DNA of 64,000 bases from assembly GCF_005280205.1 (NCBI RefSeq), contig NZ_SUND01000013.1, positions 1 through 64,000 on the forward strand. Reading direction: 5' to 3'. This stretch comes from Bacillus yapensis. GTDB taxonomy: Bacteria; Bacillota; Bacilli; Bacillales; Cytobacillaceae. A program made the position numbers and the translations under genes. This document shows positions 25,018 to 33,081 of this stretch, piece after piece. Every line of letters starts with the position of its first letter. Position 1 is the first letter of the stretch. Under the pieces are notes generated by a model. It was not told the DNA's origin, did not search any database, and was given only the letters and a program-made list of their open reading frames with translations.

Positions 25018-25046
25018 AAGGCAACCCAGATTACTGGTGTTGCCTT
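25018..25046 (-). terminator. Terminator of the radical SAM/peptide operon
   Basis: On the minus strand AAGGCAAC-A-CCAG and CTGG-GTTGCCTT pair, followed by TCTTGTTTT. It lies 6 nt after the 28-aa peptide gene, so the peptide is inside the transcript. Confidence 0.75.
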
Positions 25047-25051
25047 CATGT

Positions 25052-25138
25052 TTACTTCAAGCTCCCCGGAACAGACTTCATGATCTTCCCAGTGTTTTGA
25101 GTGTTCACTGGAGAAGTTGCTGGACGTAATACACGCAT
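25052..25138 (-). CDS. Candidate RiPP precursor peptide (28 aa)
   Basis: A 28-codon gene starts 5 nt after the radical SAM stop and has the strong ribosome site AAGGTGGTGA, which sits in the last codons of that gene. The peptide begins MRVLRPATSP, has VNTQNTGKIM in the middle and ends KSVPGSLK. It has no Cys, no aromatic and no acidic residue and is strongly basic. An intrinsic terminator follows at once. The position makes it the likely substrate of the radical SAM enzyme. The absence of Cys rules out a sactipeptide or other Cys thioether, so epimerisation or a C-C or C-N crosslink is more plausible. I recognise no family. Confidence 0.65.
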   Translation of the reverse strand: MRVLRPATSPVNTQNTGKIMKSVPGSLK

Positions 25139-25143
25139 GGAAT

Positions 25144-26472
25144 TCACCACCTTTCAAGACTATTTTTCCAGATGAGGTTTAAGACTTTTTTAATACTTCG
25201 CTTTTCATAAGGGCAAGGCCGTTCACCAGTTCTCATGCGGTATAACGGACAGTGATTGCCTTGGCATGCAGGTCGGTAGAAGCAGGACTGGCAACCTTCG
25301 TCGGTTTCTTCTCCTGATGTGACCCAGTTGGCGATTTTGTCAAAGTCCAGGTCGAGCTGTCCATCTTCGTGGAGAGTTCCGACCTTATTACACTCTTCAT
25401 TTAGCGAGAGGGTGCATTTGTACAATTGACCGTCTGAACCGACCACTAATGAGTGGGGCTTTGCTGAGTAGCAAACAGACGCAGACGGCATCATTGAACC
25501 CGAGACCATCGAACTCATATTAACTCCTTCAGTAATCGCCTCATCGGTCAGCTCCCAAATTTTCTTATCAGCCATGGTCCGACTGCAAACGGGGATGTCA
25601 TCATCGTTTTTCCCACCCCATTTTCCAACTGGTCGAAAAAGGATTCCGAAACGCTGATCATCGGTAAAATGCTCCTTTAGAAATCTTGTTAACTCGGATG
25701 CCTCTTTCAAATTATCCTCATCAAAATTCGTTCGAATCGTGATATCAAATACTCCAGGGATTTCTTTAATGGCTAAAAGATTTTTGAGGATGGTATCAAA
25801 CGTTTTCCCGCCTCCTGTTAAATATCTGCGGCTATCGTGAACCTCACCAATTCCATCGATGGTAATCATGAATTGATTGATATTCCAAGAGAGCAAGCGC
25901 TGGAACACGTCTTTTGTTAAAAGATAGCCATTGGTCACAAGGTCACAGGAGTATTGAATATTATTTTCTTTTGCTACGGCCAAAAAAGACTCGGACAGTT
26001 CCTCGATGACATCTAAGGCAATAAGTGGCTCACCACCAAACCAACTAATATGTAAGTTAGATAGAGTTGCTGCTTTTTGTTGGACAAACGATTTTAATCC
26101 ATTTCTGATTTTCCGATTCATGTTTCCTCGTTCAAACGATTCGTAGCAATAGGTACAGCGGAAATTGCAGGCTTCAGTCGGCATGAGGATAAGATGCATC
26201 ATATCGGTTCGGTGCAACGACTGGTGCAGAAACTGTGCTCTTCTTTTTTCATCAACAGAACTAGAAATGAGAAATCCGTTGTTGTACAAGTCTTCTTGGA
26301 TCTCGTTTTCCAATTGATTGGTGCCAGCTCTTTTTAAAGCAGAAAGGACCGTTTGTTTTTCTGTATCGGAAAAATGAGCAATGGCACCTGTATAACTATT
26401 AAATAGGACTAGCCCATTGTCATCCGTATGGGATAAAGCATTAAATCGAGATGGAACATATGCATTTTTCAT
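25144..26472 (-). CDS. Radical SAM/SPASM peptide maturase
   Basis: The 442-aa enzyme has a small N-terminal domain (1-90), a radical SAM core with Cys102, Cys106 and Cys109 in ACNFRCTYCYE, the glycine-rich WFGGEPL strand, and a C-terminal SPASM domain with CTLSLNEEC, GCQSCFYRPACQGNHCP and RPCPYEKR for auxiliary Fe-S clusters. Such proteins modify ribosomal peptides or sulfatases. No sulfatase is nearby; a tiny basic peptide gene is coupled directly downstream. The start is uncertain: ATG 26472 is preferred, GTG 26481 is possible. A TATAAT-like -10 is near 26515 on this strand. No dedicated peptidase is adjacent. Confidence 0.88.
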   Translation of the reverse strand: MKNAYVPSRFNALSHTDDNGLVLFNSYTGAIAHFSDTEKQTVLSALKRAGTNQLENEIQEDLYNNGFLISSSVDEKRRAQFLHQSLHRTDMMHLILMPTEACNFRCTYCYESFERGNMNRKIRNGLKSFVQQKAATLSNLHISWFGGEPLIALDVIEELSESFLAVAKENNIQYSCDLVTNGYLLTKDVFQRLLSWNINQFMITIDGIGEVHDSRRYLTGGGKTFDTILKNLLAIKEIPGVFDITIRTNFDEDNLKEASELTRFLKEHFTDDQRFGILFRPVGKWGGKNDDDIPVCSRTMADKKIWELTDEAITEGVNMSSMVSGSMMPSASVCYSAKPHSLVVGSDGQLYKCTLSLNEECNKVGTLHEDGQLDLDFDKIANWVTSGEETDEGCQSCFYRPACQGNHCPLYRMRTGERPCPYEKRSIKKVLNLIWKNSLERW

Positions 26473-26605
26473 CTTTCTCACAAACCTTCATTTTTGATAG
26501 ACAAAGAACATTATAGAGGTTTTGAGGTAGGGTGGTCAGTGAGGTCAATCACAAGGGAATCGGATTTTGGTATGATAATAGAAAGAGAACAGAGGAGGAC
26601 AATGA

Positions 26606-26884
26606 ATGTACGTCTATTTGATGAACAATGTGAAATCAGTTGATAAAGAACTTATCAAGAGTCATGTCGAGTATCTGAAGGAATTGAAGAGACAAGGAAA
26701 GCTGGTACTTTGTGGACCTTTCACAGATTATCCAGGGGGAATGGTTGTGTATGTGGCAGAGGATTTAGATGAAGCGACAACAATTGCAAAATCAGACCCG
26801 TTCATAAGCTCAGGCTGTAAATCCTTTGAATTGAGAACGATTGAAGTAGCAAATGAGGAAAATAACTATCTTTTTGATGAATAA
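26606..26884 (+). CDS. YciI family protein
   Basis: The 92-aa protein has the YciI ferredoxin-like fold: MYVYLMNNVKS, HVEYLKELKRQGKLVLCGPFTDYPGGMVVY and the helix AEDLDEATTIAKSDPFISSG. Proteins of this family have been linked to dehydrochlorinase-like or small-molecule chemistry, but most are uncharacterised. ATG 26606 follows GAGGAGGAC. It is divergent from the radical SAM operon and has its own terminator, so it appears monocistronic. Confidence 0.85.
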   Translation: MYVYLMNNVKSVDKELIKSHVEYLKELKRQGKLVLCGPFTDYPGGMVVYVAEDLDEATTIAKSDPFISSGCKSFELRTIEVANEENNYLFDE

Positions 26885-26889
26885 TAAGC

Positions 26890-26928
26890 AGAGTGCGAAA
26901 GTTTCCGTGTTCGCACTCTTCTTTTTTA
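26890..26928 (+). terminator. Terminator of the yciI-like gene
   Basis: AGAGTGCGAA pairs with TTCGCACTCT across a 10-nt loop, followed by TCTTTTTT. Confidence 0.9.
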
Positions 26929-27039
26929 CTATAAAGGTTATTTTTCTCGCAGGTAACAAATCATAACATGGATGTAAACGGACGTTGATAGACGATCGTT
27001 GTTTTCTATTCGATAATAGTGTTAGGAGGTATGAAAAGT

Positions 27040-27471
27040 ATGATAAATATGAATCTGAAAAATTTACGTATGCGCCACAAGCTTACTCAAGAGGAAGTGG
27101 CTGAACGTTTAAATGTATCTCGACAAGTTATTGCAAAATGGGAAAAAGGTGAATCTACTCCTGATATTCAGCATTGTATGGAGCTTGCAAAACTGTACAA
27201 TGTGACTTTAGATGATTTGGTCAATTTTAAGGAAGCAGATGAACAGCTTGGTATTCCACCGAAAGGCAAACATTTCTTTGGGGTGGCGACAATTGGAGAA
27301 CGAGGGCAAATGGTTATTCCCAAACAGGCACGAGAGATTTTTGGGTTAGGTGCAGGAGATAAATTGATTATCGTTGGTGATGATGAACGTGGGCTTGCCC
27401 TTGTGCCAGAGCGAATGATGAGTAACTTTTTCCATATGGTTAAAACGACTATCGATGAAGAGGGTGAGTAA
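27040..27471 (+). CDS. Fused Xre HTH and AbrB/SpoVT-type regulator
   Basis: This 143-aa protein joins an Xre-type helix-turn-helix (LRMRHKLTQEEVAERLNVSR, then QVIAKWEKGESTPD, residues 6-45) to a C-terminal swapped-hairpin AbrB domain (FFGVATIGERGQMVIPKQAR, then EIFGLGAGDKLIIV). Both halves can bind DNA. ATG 27040 follows AGGAGG by 10 nt; the ATG at 27031 is too close to that site. It is immediately followed by an ABC transporter (0-nt gap), which it probably regulates. Confidence 0.85.
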   Translation: MINMNLKNLRMRHKLTQEEVAERLNVSRQVIAKWEKGESTPDIQHCMELAKLYNVTLDDLVNFKEADEQLGIPPKGKHFFGVATIGERGQMVIPKQAREIFGLGAGDKLIIVGDDERGLALVPERMMSNFFHMVKTTIDEEGE

Positions 27472-28206
27472 ATGACTACGGCTATTTCAATCAATTCTCT
27501 TACGAAAAAATATGGGATGAAGACTGTCGTGGACAATATTTCTTTTTCCATCAAAGAAGGTGAATTGTTTGGTCTACTTGGTGTGAATGGTGCTGGTAAA
27601 ACGACGCTGATCAAAATGCTTTCAGGCTTAACAAAGCCAACAACGGGTGATGCGACATTGTTAGGAAAAAGTGTTACACAATCTCCTGAACAAGTGCGTC
27701 AAGTGATTGCTGTATCTCCACAAGAAACGGCCATTGCTTCCAATTTGACGGTACGTGAAAATTTGGAACTAATGGCTGGTATCCAAGGTTTTAATAAAGA
27801 AGAGGGAAAAAGAAAAGCGGATGAAATGATTGCCCAGTTTTCACTGCAACCGTATGAAAATCAGCGGGGTAAAACTTTATCTGGTGGTTGGCAGCGTAAG
27901 CTTAGCATTGCCATTGCTTTAATTAGTGAACCACGGATTTTATTTTTGGACGAGCCAACGCTTGGGCTTGATATATTAGGACGGCGCGAATTATGGGCCC
28001 AAATTGAAAAGCTGAAGGAAAAAACAACAATTATTTTAACGACGCATTATTTAGAAGAAGCGGAGGCACTCTCTGATCGAATTTGCATTATGAAGAATGG
28101 ACAAATGAAAGCTCTTGGTTCAGCTAAGGAGCTGATTGAGACTTCTAATAAAACAAGCTTTGAGGATGCATTCGTTTATTTTGTGACGGAAGGAGATGTG
28201 CAATGA
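27472..28206 (+). CDS. ABC transporter ATP-binding protein
   Basis: The 244-aa ATPase has Walker A GVNGAGKTT (about residues 39-47), signature LSGGWQRKLS, Walker B ILFLDEPTLGLD and switch His in LTTHYLEEAE. The family exports drugs, peptides or Na+ with an ABC-2 permease. Its ATG directly follows the stop of the regulator gene, and its own stop overlaps the permease start by 4 nt, giving a tight three-gene operon. Confidence 0.92.
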   Translation: MTTAISINSLTKKYGMKTVVDNISFSIKEGELFGLLGVNGAGKTTLIKMLSGLTKPTTGDATLLGKSVTQSPEQVRQVIAVSPQETAIASNLTVRENLELMAGIQGFNKEEGKRKADEMIAQFSLQPYENQRGKTLSGGWQRKLSIAIALISEPRILFLDEPTLGLDILGRRELWAQIEKLKEKTTIILTTHYLEEAEALSDRICIMKNGQMKALGSAKELIETSNKTSFEDAFVYFVTEGDVQ

Positions 28207-28934
28207 GAATACTTTTATTTGCGAACCGAACAACAAAGGAAATTGTACGCGATCCGATGGCAATCCTTTTTGGACTAGGGTTTCCAATTGTGTTATTACT
28301 TCTCTTATCGGCGATTAACAAAAGCATCCCAGTCGATCTCTTTAATATTACGGAATTAACACCTGGAATCGCAGTGTTCGGTCTATCTTTTATGGCTCTA
28401 TTTGCAGCGCAAGTTGTATCAAAAGACAGAGAAAGTTCGTTTTTAACAAGGCTTTTCACAACACCAATGACATCGAAAGATTTCATTATCGGCTATAGTT
28501 TGCCTTTACTTCTGATGTCCGTCGTGCAAGGAATTATTTGTTATATTGTTGCTATTATTCTAGGGTTATCTATTTCTACTTCCATGTTCATGGCTATTGC
28601 ATTGCTTGTCCCGCCTGCGTTTATATTTGTTAGTCTTGGACTCATATGCGGCACATTGTTAAGTGAAAAAGCGGCTACGGGCCTTTCCGGTGCCCTTCTT
28701 ACCAACTTGGCTGCATGGCTTTCGGGCATCTGGTTTGATTTAGATTTAGTGGGGGGACTATTCAAAAATATCGCGTATGTTTTACCATTTGTACATGCAG
28801 TTGACATGGGGAAAGCTGCTATGAGTGGTCAATATAGTGATATTTTTCCTCATCTTTGGTGGGTGCTTGGGTACGCAGTCGTATTAACAGTACTTGCGAT
28901 TGTGTTATTTAAAAAGAAAATGAAGGCTGATTAA
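28203..28934 (+). CDS. ABC-2 type permease
   Basis: The 243-aa protein has about six helices in the ABC-2 layout: amphipathic start RILLFANRTTKEIVRDPMAI, first helix FPIVLLLLLSA, the coupling segment SKDRESSFLTRLFTTPM, and a helix cluster to the C-terminal LKKKMKAD-like end. It is the membrane partner of the preceding ATPase and starts within its stop codon (ATGA). The substrate is unknown; a link to the nearby peptide maturase is conceivable but unsupported. Confidence 0.9.
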   Translation: MRILLFANRTTKEIVRDPMAILFGLGFPIVLLLLLSAINKSIPVDLFNITELTPGIAVFGLSFMALFAAQVVSKDRESSFLTRLFTTPMTSKDFIIGYSLPLLLMSVVQGIICYIVAIILGLSISTSMFMAIALLVPPAFIFVSLGLICGTLLSEKAATGLSGALLTNLAAWLSGIWFDLDLVGGLFKNIAYVLPFVHAVDMGKAAMSGQYSDIFPHLWWVLGYAVVLTVLAIVLFKKKMKAD

Positions 28935-28991
28935 CTCCATCTGGATCTGTATGGACACTCTTTTACAAAGCACTATTTAAGAGTTGGATTG

Positions 28992-29024
28992 AAGAAAGGT
29001 GGAATGATTGCCTTTCTTTTTTAT
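28992..29024 (+). terminator. Terminator of the regulator-ABC operon
   Basis: AAGAAAGG pairs with CCTTTCTT across an 11-nt loop, followed by TTTTT. Confidence 0.85.
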
Positions 29025-29101
29025 GATTAAAATTCTGAATTTTTAAAACAATCCTTTTGTTCCTTTCATTCCTCATTTAATATAAAAGTGAGGTGATAAC
29101 A

Positions 29102-30274
29102 TTGTTTCCTAAAGAAATCACAAAGGATCTATCTCTTCCAGCTCTACTGCTGGATTTAGATGCCTTTGATCAAAATTGTCAGAGTATCGCTGAAAAGGCA
29201 AATGGGAAAACCATTCGAATTGCAACCAAATCCATACGATCCATTTCGGTTTTAAAAAGAATTTTCCAATCTAGCCCTGTTTTCAAGGGGTTAATGAGTT
29301 ATAGCCCCGCAGAAGCTGTCTTTCTTGCAGAACATGGCTTTGATGATATTCTTTTAGGCTATCCGTGTTGGGATCATCAAGCGCTTAGCCAAATTGCCAA
29401 ACTAAATGCTGCAGGCAAACAAATCACCTGCATGGTCGATTCACCTGAACAAATTGTTCATCTAAACAAGATTGCTAGAAAAGAGAATGGACTCTTTTAT
29501 CTATGTATGGATATTGATATGAGCACAACTTTTGGAGGCTTTCACTTTGGAGTCAGGCGTTCTCCCTTGAAAACAGAGGAGGATGTCATTCAACTACTCG
29601 AGCAAATAAAGGAATCCCCAAAGTTAGAACTGATTGGAATGATGGGGTATGAGGCACAGATTGCAGGAGTCGGTGACAAAGTGCCTTCACAACAGCTTAA
29701 GAACCAAGCCGTTAAATTTTTGAAAAAGAAATCCATTCATGAAATCGAATTACGACGGGAGTCGATTGTTCAAGCTCTTGAGAGAGAAGGATTTCAACTC
29801 GAATTTGTGAATGGAGGTGGGACGGGTAGCCTTGATATGACGGCGCAAGAGGAGAGTGTTACTGAATTAACAGCGGGCTCAGGTTTCTATGCTCCGTTGC
29901 TGTTCGATTACTACCGGAATTTCCGTTTTGCACCTGCCTTATTTTTTGCATTGCCGGTTGTGAGAAAACCGACCTCCAATATCTATACTTGTCTCGGTGG
30001 TGGGTATGTCTCATCAGGTCCACATGGGGAGGATAAAGTGCCGCAGCCGGTGTATCCATCAGGTGGAAAGTTGCTACCGTTTGAAGGAGCGGGAGAGGTT
30101 CAAACCCCAGTTTTTTATGAAAACGGAACATTAGAAATCGGGGATGCGATTATCTTCAGGGCCGCCAAAGCGGGAGAAATTTGCGAGCGTTTTAATGAAA
30201 TCATCTGTTTTTCAGGGCAGCAAGTTGTCAATCGATTTAAGACTTATCGGGGGGAAGGGAAATGCTTTCTGTAA
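29102..30274 (+). CDS. Fold-type III PLP enzyme, amino acid deaminase/aldolase-like
   Basis: The 390-aa protein has an alanine-racemase-type N-terminal barrel: LPALLLDLDAFDQNC, with the PLP-lysine candidate in RIATKSIRS, then MDIDMSTTFGGFHFGVRRSP and FVNGGGTGSLDM as phosphate-binding region. The C-terminal D-serine dehydratase-like domain has CLGGGYVSSGPHG. It may act on D-amino or hydroxy-amino acids. The start is TTG 29102 after GAGGTGATAAC; the GTG at 29093 overlaps that site. It overlaps the next gene by 13 nt. This aldolase-plus-lactone-oxidase pair recurs in other bacteria, but its pathway is unclear. Confidence 0.82.
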   Translation: MFPKEITKDLSLPALLLDLDAFDQNCQSIAEKANGKTIRIATKSIRSISVLKRIFQSSPVFKGLMSYSPAEAVFLAEHGFDDILLGYPCWDHQALSQIAKLNAAGKQITCMVDSPEQIVHLNKIARKENGLFYLCMDIDMSTTFGGFHFGVRRSPLKTEEDVIQLLEQIKESPKLELIGMMGYEAQIAGVGDKVPSQQLKNQAVKFLKKKSIHEIELRRESIVQALEREGFQLEFVNGGGTGSLDMTAQEESVTELTAGSGFYAPLLFDYYRNFRFAPALFFALPVVRKPTSNIYTCLGGGYVSSGPHGEDKVPQPVYPSGGKLLPFEGAGEVQTPVFYENGTLEIGDAIIFRAAKAGEICERFNEIICFSGQQVVNRFKTYRGEGKCFL

Positions 30275-31602
30275 TCAAAACGATACAAGGAAAACGGTGG
30301 AGCAATTGGGCGCAAACCTTTGAAAGTAGCCCTGAGAAAATTCTTTATCCCTCCTCGATTGATGAGGTTGTTCTACTCGTTAAGGAAGCCTCGAAACAAA
30401 AGAAGAAAATAAGAGTAGTAGGGGCTGGACATTCTTTTACAAGGTTAGTAAAAACAGATGATTGGCTGGTATCCCTTGATTTATTAAGTGGAATTGAACA
30501 ACTTGATAAAGCAGCTAGTACGGTTGTTGTCCTTGGTGGCACAAGATTATTTCAATTAGGGGAAGAGCTAGGGAAAGCAGGATATGCGCAGGAGAATTTA
30601 GGGGATATCAATGTCCAAAGTATTGCGGGAGCTGTTTCGACGGGAACACACGGCACGGGGATCGCGTTCGGCAATATTTCTACCCAGGTCTTGGAACTGA
30701 CCATTGTGACAGCATCGGGAGAGATTCTGACCGTTTCTGAGGTAGAAAACACTCGATTTTTCAAGGCTTGTCTCGTATCCTTCGGCACCCTCGGAATCAT
30801 TGTAAAAGTGAAATTGATTATCATTCAATGCCCTGTTTATGAGTATAGAAGTGATAAGATTGAATATCCACATTTTGAACCACAGCTTGAGCGGTACATC
30901 AACGAAAATCGTCACTTTGAATTCTATCTCTTCCCTTATTCGGACCTGGTCCAAGTGAAGACGATGAATAAGACTGAACGAAAGCCGCAACGCATATTTT
31001 TCCATCATCTTAATTCTTTAATACTTGAAAACTATCTATTTTTTGTTCTGTCGGAGCTGAGCCGATGGATTCCTGGTACCGCCAGTTTAATTAGCCGATT
31101 ATCGGCGAAAGGAATAAGCAAGACAGTTGTTACGGCAAAAAGTCATGAGCTTTTTGCTACTCCTAGATTAGTCAAATTTAGAGAAATAGAATATAGTATT
31201 CCACTTCAATATTTTAGAAAAGCCCTTCAAGAGATTCGGACACAGATAGAAGAAAAGAAATATAGGGTTCATTTTCCGATAGAATGCAGGACTGTTCAGG
31301 CAGATGATATATGGCTTAGTCCATCTTATCAGCGGGATTCGGCTTATATAGCCTTTCACATGTATAAAGGGATGCCTTATGAAGCGTATTTTCGAGATAT
31401 GGAAGCAATCATGCAGAAATACGAAGGACGACCGCATTGGGGAAAAATGCATACGCTTGGAAAGAGGGACTTACTAAGCCGCTATCCAAGACTACCGGAT
31501 TTTCTTGCGATTAGGAAGGAACTAGATCCTGAAGAAATCTTTTTAAATGACTATCTTAAAAACATGATGGATGAAGAAACATTTCAAGCCCCTGAAAACT
31601 AA
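30262..31602 (+). CDS. FAD-dependent aldonolactone oxidase-like protein
   Basis: The 446-aa flavoprotein has a PCMH/VAO FAD domain: WSNWAQTFESSPEKILYPSS at the N-terminus, VVGAGHSFTRLV, then NVQSIAGAVSTGTHGTG for cofactor binding. A D-arabinono-1,4-lactone oxidase C-terminal domain ends with HWGKMHTL and RKELDPEEIFLNDYL. Family enzymes oxidise sugar lactones or alditols with O2. The start overlaps the end of the PLP-enzyme gene, with GGGGGAAGGG as ribosome site. The exact substrate cannot be assigned. Confidence 0.87.
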   Translation: MLSVIKTIQGKRWSNWAQTFESSPEKILYPSSIDEVVLLVKEASKQKKKIRVVGAGHSFTRLVKTDDWLVSLDLLSGIEQLDKAASTVVVLGGTRLFQLGEELGKAGYAQENLGDINVQSIAGAVSTGTHGTGIAFGNISTQVLELTIVTASGEILTVSEVENTRFFKACLVSFGTLGIIVKVKLIIIQCPVYEYRSDKIEYPHFEPQLERYINENRHFEFYLFPYSDLVQVKTMNKTERKPQRIFFHHLNSLILENYLFFVLSELSRWIPGTASLISRLSAKGISKTVVTAKSHELFATPRLVKFREIEYSIPLQYFRKALQEIRTQIEEKKYRVHFPIECRTVQADDIWLSPSYQRDSAYIAFHMYKGMPYEAYFRDMEAIMQKYEGRPHWGKMHTLGKRDLLSRYPRLPDFLAIRKELDPEEIFLNDYLKNMMDEETFQAPEN

Positions 31603-31624
31603 TTTCTCAGGGGTTTGATTTTTG
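31588..31624 (+). terminator. Terminator overlapping the lactone-oxidase stop codon
   Basis: CCCCTGA (from 31589) pairs with TCAGGGG (to 31613), followed by TTTGATTTTT. The stop codon lies inside the loop. Confidence 0.8.
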
Positions 31625-31768
31625 GAATCCAGTATAATCGGATATGGTAATAAAGAAGAAAAAAGTTTATAGTAATCAAATGTGCCAGTGTTTTGTTGCA
31701 AAGCATTCATCATATATTCAAGGAACATACTAACTGAAGTCGGAAACTAATTTTCTAAGGAGGTCAAA

Positions 31769-32260
31769 ATGGATAATAACGATAGATTAATTCGATTAAG
31801 ATATGCAATGGAGCTGAAAAATAGAGAAATGGCGGAGATTTTTAAACTAGGTGGTATGGAAGTATCGGTACCAGAAGTCACAAAGATTCTCACAAGAACA
31901 GACGACTTTGAAGAGGATAGTGAGGACCATATCGAATGCACGAGCAACATGTTGGATGCATTTTTGAATGGGTTCATTATTTATAAAAGAGGCGTTCAGG
32001 AGCCGAAACCGGGGCAGCCTGCTGCACCTGAACCAGCCAAAACTTCACACATGAACAATGTTCTTTTGAAAAAAGTGAAAATCGCATTAGCTTTAACGAC
32101 GGATGATATGCTCGATATCTTTGAAGAAGCGGGAATCGTCGTTACTAAAGGCGAACTCGGGGCTTTATTAAGAAAAGAGGGACACAAGAATTACAAAGTG
32201 TGTGGAGATAAATTTGCACGGAATTTCTTAAAAGGGTTGGCTTTCAAATATCGGGGATAA
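31769..32260 (+). CDS. DUF1456 protein (YehS-like)
   Basis: The 163-aa protein contains two DUF1456 repeats: DRLIRLRYAMELKNREMAEIF at the start and LLKKVKIALALTTDDMLDIFEEAG from about residue 100, each followed by a helical block ending in FARNFLKGL- or MLDAFLNGF-like sequence. A Pro/Ala/Lys linker joins them. E. coli YehS has the same layout and length. The function is unknown. ATG 31769 follows AAGGAGGT. The next gene starts 18 nt after its stop, suggesting an operon. Confidence 0.87.
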   Translation: MDNNDRLIRLRYAMELKNREMAEIFKLGGMEVSVPEVTKILTRTDDFEEDSEDHIECTSNMLDAFLNGFIIYKRGVQEPKPGQPAAPEPAKTSHMNNVLLKKVKIALALTTDDMLDIFEEAGIVVTKGELGALLRKEGHKNYKVCGDKFARNFLKGLAFKYRG

Positions 32261-32278
32261 AAAAGCTAGGTGATTCTT

Positions 32279-32992
32279 ATGATACAAACACATACATACT
32301 TAGGTGAGACAATTCGTTTTGAAATCAAGTACAAAAATCGCACGTCTTTCGCTATTAGGATTGATAGTTATGGAAATGTGGAAGTGCAGGCTCCGAAAGG
32401 GACGGAGGATGCTAAGGTTCTTCATTTACTTGAGGGAAATTGGGACCTTATTCAGCAAAAATTAACCGAGATGAATGAGCGGCTACAAGGACATGAGAAA
32501 AAGGTATATGAATATGGGGAGAGTTTTCTTTATTTAGGAAAAACCTTCCCTATCCAGATAAATGTAGATATAAATACTACTCAAGACCATGTCGTTCTTG
32601 AGGAAGAGAAACTACAAATCTACGTCAAGCAGCATGATCCTGAAAAAATACAACAAGCCTTAAAACGTTTTTACTATCAGAGGTGCAAAGCTTTAGTAGA
32701 AAAAAGCATATCAGTCTATCAAAGTAATTTTAAGACAAAACCAAGTTCGATCAAAATAAACGATAGCAAAACAACATGGGGAACCTGTGATTCAAACAGG
32801 AGGTTAACCTTCAATTGGAAATTAGCGATGGCACCCCAAGAGGTTATCGATTATGTAGTTGTTCACGAAATGTGTCATATGGTCCATCTCAATCATGACC
32901 GATCCTTCTGGCGTCTTGTCGGAAAAATCATGCCTGATTATGAGGAGAAGGAAGATTGGCTCAAGTTTTCAAGCTGGAAAATGACCGTTTAG
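32279..32992 (+). CDS. YgjP-like M48-type metallopeptidase domain protein
   Basis: The 237-aa protein has the YgjP/DUF45 metal site VVHEMCHMVHLNHDRSFW (HExxH plus a third His downstream), preceded by SKTTWGTCDSNRRLTFNW, the hallmark block of the family. The N-terminus is a beta-rich region with YGESFLYLGKTFPI. It is thought to be a zinc peptidase, with no established substrate. ATG 32279 lies 5 nt after AGGTGAT; a GTG at 32270 overlaps that site. Confidence 0.88.
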   Translation: MIQTHTYLGETIRFEIKYKNRTSFAIRIDSYGNVEVQAPKGTEDAKVLHLLEGNWDLIQQKLTEMNERLQGHEKKVYEYGESFLYLGKTFPIQINVDINTTQDHVVLEEEKLQIYVKQHDPEKIQQALKRFYYQRCKALVEKSISVYQSNFKTKPSSIKINDSKTTWGTCDSNRRLTFNWKLAMAPQEVIDYVVVHEMCHMVHLNHDRSFWRLVGKIMPDYEEKEDWLKFSSWKMTV

Positions 32993-33081
32993 TTTGAGAG
33001 GCTCACCTCGAGACAGAAGCCATGAATTTTTTCCATTATTATGATATTTTTAGAGTATTCTAATGAAGGATGTGACAGGCA

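Noticed and set aside
26424-26500. A 16-aa minus-strand frame MKVCEKDEKCICSISI overlapping the radical SAM start, as a Cys-containing precursor
   Set aside because: It lacks a ribosome site and overlaps the enzyme gene in another frame; the downstream 28-aa gene has far better signals.
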